Source: Saccharopolyspora shandongensis
GTDB lineage: Bacteria; Actinomycetota; Actinomycetes; Mycobacteriales; Pseudonocardiaceae
Reading direction: 5' to 3'
Assembly (NCBI RefSeq): GCF_900106995.1
Contig: NZ_FNOK01000064.1
Span: 1 to 51,981, forward strand
Length of the DNA: 51,981 nt
Below the pieces are notes generated by a model. The model saw only the letters and a list, made by a program, of their open reading frames with translations. It did not search any database and had not been told where the DNA came from. This document shows, piece by piece, positions 9,810 to 18,693 of the stretch. Numbering within the stretch: the first letter of the stretch is position 1; each line of letters begins with the position of its first letter. Position numbers and translations under genes: made by a program.

Positions 9810-12800
9810 TCAGTACTCCACCGCCTGGTTGCGGCGGCGGATGACGGTGATCTCGTCGCGCTGGTTCCCGGTGGGCCCGTGGTAGTTCAGCGCGAAGGAC
9901 TGCTGCGCGTAGCCGCCGATGAGGTGCGTCGGCTTGATCTGCACGCGGGTCAGCGAGTTGTGGATGCCGCCGCGCCGGCCGGTGGTCTCGCTCTTCGGCA
10001 CGTTCACCGTGCGGTCTTGCGCGTGGTACATGAACACGGTGCCGGTGGGCATCCGGTGCGACACGACCGCGCGGGCGACCACGACGCCGTTGCGGTTGAC
10101 GGCCTCCACCCAGTCGTTGTCGGCGACTCCGATGGCGGCGGCGTCCGCCGGGCTCATCCAGAACGTCGGCCCGCCGCGGGACAGCGTCAGCATGATCGGG
10201 TTGTCCTGGTACTCGCTGTGGATCGACCACTTCGAGTGCGGCGTCAGGTACCGCACCACCACCTCCGCGGTGCCGTCCGGGCCGAGCCGCGGTTCGCCGG
10301 CCAGGCGGTGCAGGTCCAGCGGCGGCCGGTACAGCGGTAACTGCTCGCCGAGCTCGGCCATCCAGTCGTGGTCCAGGAAGAAGTGCTGGCGGCCGGTGAG
10401 GGTGTGCCAGGGCTTGAGCTGCTCGACGTTGATGGTGAACGGCGAGTAGCGCCGCCCGCCGGACTCGTCGCCGGACCACTCCGGGCTGGTGACCACCGGC
10501 ACCGGCCGGGACCTGGTGTCGGCGAAGGTCACCCGGTGTCCGGTGTGGTGGGTCGAGAGGTGCGTCAGGTCGCGGCCGACCCGCTCTTCCAGCGCCCGGA
10601 AGCCCTCGTTGGCGAGCCGGCCGTTGGTGGTGCCGGACAGCGCGAGGATGGCGTCGGCGGCCCGGCGGTCGGTGTCCAGCCGCGGGCGCCCGGCGGCCGG
10701 TCCGCCGACCGCGACCCCGTTGGACTCGGCCAGCCACGCCAGCTCCGGGCCGACCTCGACGGTGTAGCCCTTGGTCGTGGTGCCGAGCTTGTCCAGCAGC
10801 GGGCCGACCGCGCCGAGTTTCGCGGCCACCGCGGGATAATCGCGCTCGACGACGGTGAGCGTCGGCATGGTGCGGCCGGGAACCGGGTCGACGTCGCCGC
10901 TGCGCCAGTCGCGCAGCACGCCGCCGGGTTGCGCCGCCTCGCCCGGGGTGTCGTGGCCGAGCGCGGTCGCCACCACGTCCCGCCGGACGCCGAGGTGCAG
11001 TTCGGCGAGCTCGCTGAACCTCGCGGCGATGGCGTGGAACGCGTCGAAGTCGGTGCGGCACTGCCACGGCGGGTCGACGGCGGCGTTGAAGGAGTGCACG
11101 TACGGGTGCATGTCCGTCGAGGACAGGTCGTGCTTCTCGTACCAGGTGGCGGCGGGCAGCACGACGTCGGAGAACAGCGTGGTGCTGGTCATCCGGAAGT
11201 CCAGCGACAGCAGCAGGTCCAGCTTGCCCTCGGCCGCCTCGGCGCGGTGCACCTCGGCGGGCGGCTGTTCGGGCTCCGTCGAGCGCGGCGCCGCGTCGGT
11301 GCCCAGCAGGTGCTTGAGGAAGAACTCGTTGCCCTTGGCCGACGAGCCCAGCAGGTTGGAGCGCCACACCGTCAGCACCCGCGGCCAGTTCGCCGGCGCG
11401 TCAGGGTCCTCTCCCGCGAAACCGAGCCGGCCCTCCCGCAGCTCGCGCACGACGTGCTCGACGGGTTCGAGCCCGGCGGCCTCGGCCTCGTCGGCGAGGT
11501 CCAGCGGATTGCGGTCGAAGGTGGGGTAGGAGGGCATCCAGCCCGCGCGCGTCGAGCGGGCGAGGCAGTCGGCGGCCGTCGCACCGGCGAGCGTCCCGGC
11601 TGCGCCGGGCCAGGCGAGCGCGTCCCCGGTGAGCCCGTCGTAGCGCCACTGCCCCGTGTGCAGGTAGAACCAGGCGGTGCCGATCATCTGGCGGGGCGGA
11701 CGCTGCCAGTCCGCCGCGGACGCCAGCGTGGCCCAGCCGGTCAGCGGCCGGACCTTCTCCTGGCCGACGTAGTGCGCCCAGCCGCCGCCGTTGCGGCCCT
11801 GGCAGCCGGTGAGCATCAGCAGGGTCAGGAACGTCCGGTACACCTCGTCGGAGTGGAACCAGTGGTTGGTGCCCGCGCCCATGAGGATCATGCACCGGCC
11901 CTTGGAGCGGATCGCGGTGTCGGCGAACTCGCGGGCGATCCGCGTCGCCCGCGCAGCGGGCACCGAGGTGATCTGCTCCTGCCAGGCGGGCGTGCCGGGC
12001 TGGTCGGCGTCGTCGTAGCCGGACGGCCAGCTGCCGGGCAGACCCTCGCGGCCGACCCCGTACTGCGCGAGCAGCAGGTCGAAGACCGTCGTCACCAGCG
12101 GGCCGTCCGGGCGCAGCCGGGTCGCCGGGACGCCGCGGGTGACCGCCGCGCCGGTGCCGTCCGGGGCGTCGAAGCGGGGCAGCATCACCTCGACCGCTTC
12201 GGCGTCGTGGCCGTGCAGGCTCAGCCGCGGTGCCACGCTGCCGAGGTCGAGGTTCCACTGCCCGGTTTCGCCGTCGTTCCAGCGGAATCCCATGGAGCCG
12301 TTGGGCACCATGGGGTCGCCGGTCGCGTCGTCGAGGAGCACCGTCTTCCACTCCTCGTGGCTGCCTTCGCGGCCGAGGTCGGCGGCGGTGACGAACTTGC
12401 CCGGCACGAGCCCGCCGCCGCGCTCGACGAGGCTGACCAGGAACGGCAGATCGGTGTAGCGCCGCACGTAGTCGGTGAACAACGGCGTCGGGTCGTCGAC
12501 GAAGAACTCCTTGAGCACCACGTGGCCCATCGCCACCGCCAGCGCCGCGTCGGTGCCGGGGTGCGGCGCGAGCCATTCGTCGGCGAACTTGGTGTTGTCG
12601 GCGTAGTCGGGCGAGACGACCACGACCTTCTGGCCCCGGTAGCGGGCTTCGGTCATGAAGTGCGCGTCCGGGGTGCGGGTCACCGGGACGTTGGAGCCCC
12701 ACATCATCAGGTAGGCGGCGTCCCACCAGTCCGCGGACTCGGGCACGTCGGTCTGGTCGCCGAACACCTGCGGCGAGGCGACCGGCAGGTCGGCGTACCA

Positions 12801-13529
12801 GTCGTAGAACGACAGCATCGGTGCGCCGATCAGCGCCATGAACCGCGAGCCGACCGCGTGCGAGACCATCGACATCGCCGGGATCGGGGAGAACCCGGCG
12901 ATCCGGTCCGGGCCGTGCGCGGCGATCGTGTGCACGTGCGCGGCGGCGATCATCTCGACCGCCTCGTCCCAGGTGATGCGGACCAGCCCGCCCTTGCCGC
13001 GCGCCCGCTGGTATCGCGCTCTCAGCTCCGGATCATCCACTATGGACTTCCAGGCGGCGACCGGATCGCCGGTCTCCCGCCGGGCCTGGCGGTACATCTC
13101 CACCAGCACGCCGCGGGCGTGCGGGTAGCGGATGCGGGTGGGGGAGTAGGAGTACCACGAGAACGAAGCGCCGCGCGGGCAGCCGCGCGGCTCGTACTCG
13201 GGCCGGTCCGGGCCGACGCTCGGGTAGTCGGTGTCCTGCGCCTCCCAGGTGATGATGCCGTCCTTGACGTACACGTTCCACCGGCAGGAGCCGGTGCAGT
13301 TCACGCCGTGCGTGGAGGGCACCACTTTGTCGTGGCTCCACCGGTCGCGGTAGAAGGCGTCGCCCTCGCGGCCGCCGCTGCGGTACACCGCACGCAGGTC
13401 CGCGGAGGTGTCCGCTTTGGACACCAGGCGGCCGAGCCTCAGCAGTGCGTCACCGGCGGTGCCTCCCGCCCGGTCTTCGGGGAATCGTCCGGGTGCTCCT
13501 TCGGCATCCCGGATCGGTGCTGCGCACAT
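9810..13529 (-). CDS. narG: Respiratory nitrate reductase alpha subunit (Mo-bisMGD)
   Basis: 1239 residues, full length for NarG. The N-terminal Fe-S site HGVNCTGSCRW (near residue 80) with a following CPRGASFSWY is present. The molybdenum-ligand aspartate lies in SFYDWYADLP, and the molybdopterin-binding regions are intact to the end. The ATG at 13529 was chosen because GGGAGAAG precedes it by a normal spacing. It reduces nitrate to nitrite on the cytoplasmic side of the membrane. It is first of a five-gene operon, narG-H-J-I-TDT, preceded by an AT-rich promoter region. No nitrate/nitrite antiporter narK is in the window. Confidence 0.97.
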   Translation of the reverse strand: MCAAPIRDAEGAPGRFPEDRAGGTAGDALLRLGRLVSKADTSADLRAVYRSGGREGDAFYRDRWSHDKVVPSTHGVNCTGSCRWNVYVKDGIITWEAQDTDYPSVGPDRPEYEPRGCPRGASFSWYSYSPTRIRYPHARGVLVEMYRQARRETGDPVAAWKSIVDDPELRARYQRARGKGGLVRITWDEAVEMIAAAHVHTIAAHGPDRIAGFSPIPAMSMVSHAVGSRFMALIGAPMLSFYDWYADLPVASPQVFGDQTDVPESADWWDAAYLMMWGSNVPVTRTPDAHFMTEARYRGQKVVVVSPDYADNTKFADEWLAPHPGTDAALAVAMGHVVLKEFFVDDPTPLFTDYVRRYTDLPFLVSLVERGGGLVPGKFVTAADLGREGSHEEWKTVLLDDATGDPMVPNGSMGFRWNDGETGQWNLDLGSVAPRLSLHGHDAEAVEVMLPRFDAPDGTGAAVTRGVPATRLRPDGPLVTTVFDLLLAQYGVGREGLPGSWPSGYDDADQPGTPAWQEQITSVPAARATRIAREFADTAIRSKGRCMILMGAGTNHWFHSDEVYRTFLTLLMLTGCQGRNGGGWAHYVGQEKVRPLTGWATLASAADWQRPPRQMIGTAWFYLHTGQWRYDGLTGDALAWPGAAGTLAGATAADCLARSTRAGWMPSYPTFDRNPLDLADEAEAAGLEPVEHVVRELREGRLGFAGEDPDAPANWPRVLTVWRSNLLGSSAKGNEFFLKHLLGTDAAPRSTEPEQPPAEVHRAEAAEGKLDLLLSLDFRMTSTTLFSDVVLPAATWYEKHDLSSTDMHPYVHSFNAAVDPPWQCRTDFDAFHAIAARFSELAELHLGVRRDVVATALGHDTPGEAAQPGGVLRDWRSGDVDPVPGRTMPTLTVVERDYPAVAAKLGAVGPLLDKLGTTTKGYTVEVGPELAWLAESNGVAVGGPAAGRPRLDTDRRAADAILALSGTTNGRLANEGFRALEERVGRDLTHLSTHHTGHRVTFADTRSRPVPVVTSPEWSGDESGGRRYSPFTINVEQLKPWHTLTGRQHFFLDHDWMAELGEQLPLYRPPLDLHRLAGEPRLGPDGTAEVVVRYLTPHSKWSIHSEYQDNPIMLTLSRGGPTFWMSPADAAAIGVADNDWVEAVNRNGVVVARAVVSHRMPTGTVFMYHAQDRTVNVPKSETTGRRGGIHNSLTRVQIKPTHLIGGYAQQSFALNYHGPTGNQRDEITVIRRRNQAVEY

Positions 13530-14099
13530 GGTCACTTCTCCCGGTCTCACGGAGAAACGTCGCGGCGAATACCGCGTTGATCCGCGATCACAACCTAGGG
13601 TCGCGCTATCCGCCGCGCATCGTCATTAAGTATGGGAAACTTCACATGAATTAATTGCGAAAAACTCTCGCTGACCGATTTGCGCGACTGCGGTTATCGA
13701 ATTTCTTTTGTTCAATTTGTCGGCGAATTGGTATGCCATTCAAGGCTCTATTAGCTGCGGTTTCGTACTATCGGGTGATCTGTTTCTGGTATACACCAGA
13801 TATCTTTTACTCTATTTTAGAAATCCTTGAAGGAATTTTGCCGGGTTCGATATCGGCGGCGTGTCCTTTTGATCTACCGGTCGCCCGCTATTCGGGTCAA
13901 GTGAACCACCATTAGTCGTCGATCAATCGGAGGAGTCGGCCGGGGCGGGCCTGATCGCGGGTCGCGGCGGTGTCCGGACGCGCTTCCGCGGCGCCACTCG
14001 GTCGGCGCAGTGGGGTTGATCCGTTCGGTGGGCCGGGTCTGCTCGGCAGTAGTCCGATGTGGACAGAGGTGGCCGCGAGTGCCGGAGGCCGGCGGTCGC
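13530..14099 (-). promoter_or_regulatory. AT-rich control region upstream of narG
   Basis: About 570 bases without a convincing gene. Positions 13620-13900 are strikingly AT-rich for this genome (for example TTAAGTATGGGAAAC, TATCTTTTACTC), while 13920-14099 returns to high GC. A short dyad CTGGT-ATAC-ACCAG lies at 13785-13798. I see no clear FNR (TTGAT-N4-ATCAA) or Rex box. Strong AT-richness upstream of a redox-controlled operon suggests a long regulated promoter, but the sites are not identified. Confidence 0.45.
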
Positions 14100-14738
14100 T
14101 CAGCCCTTCCGGGGCCGCTGCTTCGCGGAGCGGGAAACGAGCTCCAGCTCCGCGCGGAGCAGGCGGCGCACCTCGTCGGCCGGGAGCTCGCGCGGATAGG
14201 TCGCCGCCTGCAGCGTCATGCCGTCCACGAAGATGTGCAGGCGCCTGGCCAGCTGCTCCAGCCGGGCGTCGGGGAGCTCGTCGCCGATGGCGGCCGGGAG
14301 CGGCGCGGCGCAGCAGTCCGCGACTGCGATCCGGCAGACGTGCCGTTCGCCGTCCCAGGCGGTCTTGCGCAGCCCGTCGAGCGAGTGGTCGACGCGCGCC
14401 CGCATCAGGCAGGCCGACCACACGTCCGCCTCCACTCGTCGCTCTTCGTCGAGCGGGAGGAACTCCTCCAGCAGCAGCTGGGCCCGCCGCATGCCGGGCC
14501 GCTCGGCGCGCATGTGCTCGGCGAGGCGTGCGCCGGCGTTGGTGGCCACCGCTTCCGCCGCGAAGCGGAGCAGTCCCCGCTGGCTGTCGAAGTAGTGCCG
14601 CAGCCCGCCGACGGAAACGCCCGCCTCGTCGGCGACCTTCCGCACCGTGGCGCCCTCGATGCCGTCGCGGCTGATCACGGCCCACGCGGCGCGGGCGAGT
14701 TCGGCGCGCCGCTGGTCGTGGTCGACGAGCTTCGGCAT
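14100..14738 (-). CDS. TetR-family regulator (BetI-like)
   Basis: 212 residues. The N-terminal helix-turn-helix reads GIEGATVRKVADEAGVSVGGLRHYFDS (residues 25-51), the form typical of BetI-like TetR repressors. The C-terminal ligand/dimer domain contains DGMTLQAATYP. It is divergent from the CPBP protease gene across a 45-base gap that holds a dyad, so it very probably represses itself and that gene. Confidence 0.9.
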   Translation of the reverse strand: MPKLVDHDQRRAELARAAWAVISRDGIEGATVRKVADEAGVSVGGLRHYFDSQRGLLRFAAEAVATNAGARLAEHMRAERPGMRRAQLLLEEFLPLDEERRVEADVWSACLMRARVDHSLDGLRKTAWDGERHVCRIAVADCCAAPLPAAIGDELPDARLEQLARRLHIFVDGMTLQAATYPRELPADEVRRLLRAELELVSRSAKQRPRKG

Positions 14739-14745
14739 GCCCTTT

Positions 14746-14767
14746 TTATAACACGGCTGTGCGATAA
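14746..14767. promoter_or_regulatory. Probable TetR operator
   Basis: An imperfect inverted repeat, TTATAACAC-N4-GTGCGATAA, matches in 7 of 9 arm positions. It occupies most of the 45 bases between the divergent TetR (start 14738) and CPBP (start 14784) genes. Size and placement suit a TetR dimer site covering both promoters. Confidence 0.5.
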
Positions 14768-14783
14768 CCGTTACAGTACGGAT

Positions 14784-15659
14784 GTGCTAAATAAACTGCG
14801 GCGAGCGAGCGCGCCCGGTGGAACGGTCGTGCTCCTCGCCGGGCTGGCCGTGTTCGCCGGGGCCATCGCCCTGCTGTTCCTGACCGGCAACACGGGCATC
14901 AGGTACTCCGCCGACCACGATGACACCATTCCGCTGTGGCACCGCTGGATTCCGGCGCTCGTCGGCATCGTGCTCGTCCGCCTCGTGTCGCCGGATCTCC
15001 GACGCGAGCCGGTCGTCCTGCCCGCGGGCAAGGCGGTCCGCGTCGAGGCGTCGGTCCTCACGGCGGCGGCGGTCCTCTTCGCCGTGCTGCTGTGGTCGGC
15101 CGGGGGCGGCGAACCGGCTCACACGGCGCTGAAGCTGTTGCTGTTGCTCGGGGTTCCGGCGGTGACCTTCTGGCTGCTGCGCCGCAAGGGCGCGGCTCGG
15201 ACGTCGGCGCTCCAAGGGCCCGGGTCGTGGCGGCACTGGGGTCCGCTGATCCCGGTGGTGACCTGGTTCGCGCTCAGCTACGCGGGCCCGCTGGCGCTGC
15301 CGCGGAGCGACCTGGCGTTCACCGTCGATCCCGTCACGCTGATCGTCACGATGGTGGTGGTCTTCCTGATCAACAGCCTCCTCGAAGAGATCTTCTACCG
15401 GCGGTGGCTGCAGACCAGGTGGGAGTTCCTGCTCGGGCGCTGGCCCGCCATCGTGCTCGCGTCGCTGCTCTGGGCGGTGTGGCACGTCGCCATCCAGGGC
15501 AACGGCGAGCTGGGCGTCGATCTCGCCTCGGTCGTCGTCAACCAAGGCGTCCTGGGGCTTTTCCTCGGCTACCTGTGGAGCAAGTACCGACTGATGTGGC
15601 CGCTCCTGGTCGTCCACGGCGCCACCAACGCCGCCCCGATCCTGCTCGGGCTGCTCTGA
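14784..15659 (+). CDS. CPBP-family intramembrane metalloprotease
   Basis: 291 residues from the GTG at 14784 (VLNKLRRASAPGG), with about eight membrane helices. The family's active-site motifs are present: EExxxR in LLEEIFYRRWL, a conserved histidine in AVWHVAIQG, and HGATNA near the C-terminus. Bacterial CPBP proteins cleave within the membrane and often act in peptide processing or bacteriocin self-immunity. Its control is probably by the divergent TetR. The substrate is unknown. Confidence 0.88.
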   Translation: MLNKLRRASAPGGTVVLLAGLAVFAGAIALLFLTGNTGIRYSADHDDTIPLWHRWIPALVGIVLVRLVSPDLRREPVVLPAGKAVRVEASVLTAAAVLFAVLLWSAGGGEPAHTALKLLLLLGVPAVTFWLLRRKGAARTSALQGPGSWRHWGPLIPVVTWFALSYAGPLALPRSDLAFTVDPVTLIVTMVVVFLINSLLEEIFYRRWLQTRWEFLLGRWPAIVLASLLWAVWHVAIQGNGELGVDLASVVVNQGVLGLFLGYLWSKYRLMWPLLVVHGATNAAPILLGLL

Positions 15660-15690
15660 CGGCGCGAAACCGCGCGTGGGCGAACGGATT

Positions 15691-15714
15691 CCCGCCGGCG
15701 GCGCTTCCGGCGGG
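15691..15714 (+). terminator. Hairpin terminator after CPBP gene
   Basis: The stem CCCGCCGG / CCGGCGGG (15691-15698 with 15707-15714) has an 8-base loop. It lies 32 bases after the CPBP stop, a normal position for a GC-type actinobacterial terminator without a T-run. Confidence 0.55.
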
Positions 15715-15737
15715 ACTCCCATGCCGTCCACAATGGA

Positions 15738-15986
15738 TTGGCGGGTGCGGGTGTGCGCCGGAGGTGTCACCCGCCTGGCAGGTCAGGCGGGAACGCGAGC
15801 CGGGGCGAAGCGGACGAGCTCTACGCCGTAGAGGACGATCCAGCCGTCCCGCAGGCCGCCGTCGACGTCTACGGAGCCCTGTGCAACGTTGACGTCTACA
15901 CCACGCTCACCGCGGAACGCGGATGGCCGCCCGGTCAAGTCGAGCAGTGGTGGGGTGGAGCGCTAGCCCGGGAGCTCCTGGCCTAG
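15738..15986 (+). pseudogene. Remnant of a TetR-type regulator C-terminus
   Basis: The last 50 or so residues of this frame (AVDVYGALCNVDVYTTLTAERGWPPGQVEQW... to ALARELLA) resemble the end of many actinobacterial TetR proteins, which finish with a VY-x-L-L-x3-RGW...L pattern. No helix-turn-helix domain precedes it, and the upstream codons look unrelated. I read it as a decayed gene of which only the C-terminus survives; the assignment rests on pattern memory. Confidence 0.4.
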
Positions 15987-16135
15987 CCGTATGGGGTCGC
16001 GACGTTGGTGACGCGGGCGTCTTCCGCGGCGGTTCGGGCCGTTCTTCTGTTGTAGCGCACCACTTTTCGTCGCGGCGTGGGGTGCAGGTCGTGACGCGCT
16101 GCTGCGGTGCCGTGAGAGCTCGTTGGAAACCTGGC

Positions 16136-16172
16136 GCGCGGCACCGGTCGGTCTCGCCGTCCGGTGCCGCGC
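16136..16172 (-). terminator. Terminator of the 16.2-20.6 kb operon
   Basis: A perfect 12-bp stem (GCGCGGCACCGG at 16136-16147 pairing with 16161-16172) with a 13-base loop lies 21 bases beyond the stop of the epoxide-hydrolase-like gene. The remaining bases between 15990 and 16135 show nothing recognisable. Confidence 0.65.
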
Positions 16173-16193
16173 GTTCACCCGTGGGGTGCCGGT

Positions 16194-17198
16194 TCAGAAG
16201 TGGCGGGTGAGCCACTCCAGGAGGACTTCGTTGGTGCCCGCCGGATCCTCCTGCTGCGTCCAGTGGCCGGTGTCGAGCATGCGGCGCTCGAGGGTTTCGA
16301 CGTATTGGAGCAGGTTGTCGCTCAGGTCCGGGTGGCAGATCGCGTCCCGGCGAGCGGCGATCATCAGCGCCGGCACGGTCAGCTTCGCGATGGCGCCGTC
16401 CGGGAACACCTCGGACTGCACGCGCCAGTTCCCCGGGATGCTGCGGTACCAGCCCAGCGGTCCGCCGAACCCCGTGCGCGCGAAGGCTTCGGCGTAGTAG
16501 TCGAGTTCCTCGTCGCCGACCAGCACCTCGCCGGGCCAGGTGGCCTCGTCGTCGGCGAGCAGGTGGCTGTAGCTCATTGACTCCGCATCGTGTCGGCCGG
16601 TGCGCGAGAGGGTGGTGCCGGCGCCGGTGTCACGGCGGAAGAAGAACCGGAGCGTCCGCGCCGGGTCGCGCTCCATGAGCGCCTGCAGCTCCGGGGTCTG
16701 GAAGTGCGCGACGTAGTTGCGCGGCCCGTAGGCCTCCAGGTACTTCTCCAGCGGGTCCTCCCGGGAGTACCCGAACGGCGTGTTGAGCGTGATGACGCCG
16801 GCCACGCGCTCGGGATGCAGGTGCGGCATCCACCACGAGATCATGCCGCCGAAGTCGTGGCCGACCACCACCGCGCGGTCGTAGCCCGCGTCCGCGATCA
16901 GGCCGGCGACATCGGTCGTGGTCTCCGCGATGCTGTACGCCGTCGGGTCGGCCGGCCCGGTCGAGCGGCCGTAGCCGCGCAGGTCGGGCGCGAGCACGTG
17001 GAATCCGGCGTCCGCCAGCGGCTGGAGCTGGTGTCGCCAGGAGGCGGCCAGCTCCGGGAAGCCGTGGCAGAGCACGACGCAGACGTCCCGGGCGGCTCGT
17101 TCCGGTTTCGCCTCGTAGACGGCGAGGCGGACGCCGTTGGTGTCGACGAATCGCGGTGCCGGCAGCAGGCCGGGCCTGGTCTCCGCTGCCCCGGTCAT
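16194..17198 (-). CDS. Alpha/beta hydrolase, epoxide-hydrolase type
   Basis: 334 residues. The oxyanion motif CHGFPE lies near residue 42; the nucleophile is aspartate in VVGHDFGG near residue 115, and the general-base histidine is in LDTGHWTQQE near the C-terminus. An Asp nucleophile fits epoxide hydrolases or dehalogenases rather than serine esterases. Its start overlaps the MFS stop by 4 bases (ATGA), so it belongs to the BVMO-MFS-hydrolase operon. It may open an epoxide formed in the same pathway; the substrate is unknown. Confidence 0.88.
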   Translation of the reverse strand: MTGAAETRPGLLPAPRFVDTNGVRLAVYEAKPERAARDVCVVLCHGFPELAASWRHQLQPLADAGFHVLAPDLRGYGRSTGPADPTAYSIAETTTDVAGLIADAGYDRAVVVGHDFGGMISWWMPHLHPERVAGVITLNTPFGYSREDPLEKYLEAYGPRNYVAHFQTPELQALMERDPARTLRFFFRRDTGAGTTLSRTGRHDAESMSYSHLLADDEATWPGEVLVGDEELDYYAEAFARTGFGGPLGWYRSIPGNWRVQSEVFPDGAIAKLTVPALMIAARRDAICHPDLSDNLLQYVETLERRMLDTGHWTQQEDPAGTNEVLLEWLTRHF

Positions 17199-18646
17199 CG
17201 GTCCGCGCTCCGGCGCTGCAGGGCGCGGGGCACCGCGAGCGAGGCGACCGCGCCGATCGCCGCGGCGACGGCGGCGACCAGGAACGCGCCCCTGAAGCCG
17301 GCCTCCTCGTAGACGACACCGGTCGGACCGGAGGCGAGCACGAAGTGCGCCAGCACGGTGAAGCCGATCGTCGAGATCAGCGTGCCGGACATGGTCTGGG
17401 CGACGCCGACGAAGCTCGACCCGACGGCGCGCTCCGTCTCGGGCAGGGCCAGCAGCGCGAGGTTCGGGACGGCGGCGTAGATCATGCAGCCGAGGCCGAA
17501 AACCACCCAGATCAGCACCATCACGGTCGGCGCGGAGGGCACCGTGGCGAGCACGGCGGCCGCCACCGCGATCGCCGCCGCGCCGAGGGTGAGGTGGTTG
17601 CGGAAGCCGAGCGAGCGCGCGGTGGCACCGGCGATGAACCCGCTGGCGACGATCGCGAGCTGTCCGGGCAGCAGCCACCCCGCCATCTGGGGCGCCGAGA
17701 GCCCGAAGCCGTACGACGTGCTCTGCGGCGCCTGCAGAAGCATCGGCATCAGGGTGGCGAGCAGTGTCGTGGCGCCGTAGGCGATGCCGCCGGCGATGAC
17801 GGTGTAGCGCAGGCCCGGGTTGGTGAACAGGTCCAGCCGGATCAGCGGCTCCGGCGTCCGGCGCTCCCACCACACCCAGATGGCGAAGCCGACCAGCCCG
17901 ATGGCGACGAAGGTCAGCGTCCGCGAGTCGAACAGGCCCCACACCTTGCCCCGGGAGAGGCCGAACATGACGACGAACATGCTCGCGGTGACCAGCGCCG
18001 CGCCGAGCCAGTCGATCCGCGCGGGGGTGCGGATCGGAGTCTCCCGCACGAACAGCGCCGCGAGCAGGGCGCCGAGGGCGCAGAAGCCGAACGCGAACCA
18101 GAACACCGAACGCATGCCGAAGCGGTCGATGAGCAAACCGGCCACCAGCAGGGAGCCGACGCCGACCGCACCGACGCCGGTGTTGGCGATGCTGATCGAG
18201 ATCGACTGCAGCCGAACCGGGAACGTGTCCCGGATCAGCGTGTAGCCCAGGGCCATGCAGGCGAAGGCGATGCCCGCGAGGAACCGGCCGGCCACCAGGA
18301 TTTCGAACGTCGGCGCCGTCGCCGAGATCAATGCGCCCAGGGCGCCCACGGCGGCGGTGACGACGAGCATCCGCTTCTTGCCGTAGCGGTCGGCCAGCTT
18401 GCCGATGATGGGCGAGGCGACCGCGCCGGACAGGGTGAAGGCCGTCATCACCCAGACCACCTGGCTGCCGGGGAACTCGGCGGCGACCTGGGGCAGGGCG
18501 GGCGCAATCAGGGAGAAGCCGAGGGCGGACTGCTCGGTGAGCAGCAGCAGGATCAGCAGCACGCCGACCCAGTAGCGGGTGGGACGGCCGTCGGGATCCG
18601 CGACGGTGGCGGGACGTCTTGTACCGCCGGAGGCCGAGACGGACAT
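17195..18646 (-). CDS. MFS transporter, 14-helix drug/metabolite type
   Basis: 483 residues with a hydrophobic pattern of about 14 helices. The MFS motif GKLADRYGKKRM follows helix 2, and the first helix TEQSALGFSLIAPALPQVAAEF fits the DHA2-like exporters. It is preceded by the BVMO gene (48-base gap) and overlaps the following hydrolase gene. It probably moves the substrate or a product of the ketone pathway; direction is not shown by sequence. Confidence 0.88.
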   Translation of the reverse strand: MSVSASGGTRRPATVADPDGRPTRYWVGVLLILLLLTEQSALGFSLIAPALPQVAAEFPGSQVVWVMTAFTLSGAVASPIIGKLADRYGKKRMLVVTAAVGALGALISATAPTFEILVAGRFLAGIAFACMALGYTLIRDTFPVRLQSISISIANTGVGAVGVGSLLVAGLLIDRFGMRSVFWFAFGFCALGALLAALFVRETPIRTPARIDWLGAALVTASMFVVMFGLSRGKVWGLFDSRTLTFVAIGLVGFAIWVWWERRTPEPLIRLDLFTNPGLRYTVIAGGIAYGATTLLATLMPMLLQAPQSTSYGFGLSAPQMAGWLLPGQLAIVASGFIAGATARSLGFRNHLTLGAAAIAVAAAVLATVPSAPTVMVLIWVVFGLGCMIYAAVPNLALLALPETERAVGSSFVGVAQTMSGTLISTIGFTVLAHFVLASGPTGVVYEEAGFRGAFLVAAVAAAIGAVASLAVPRALQRRSADR

Positions 18647-18693
18647 GGGGACTCGCTTTCGTTGGGTGGCCCGGTTCGAGATCGGCTCGGGGG

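Noticed and set aside
13655..13915. An 86-codon plus-strand reading frame in the AT-rich region upstream of narG
   Set aside because: TTG start without a ribosome site, an atypical composition that follows the AT-rich DNA, and no recognisable domain; more likely promoter sequence.
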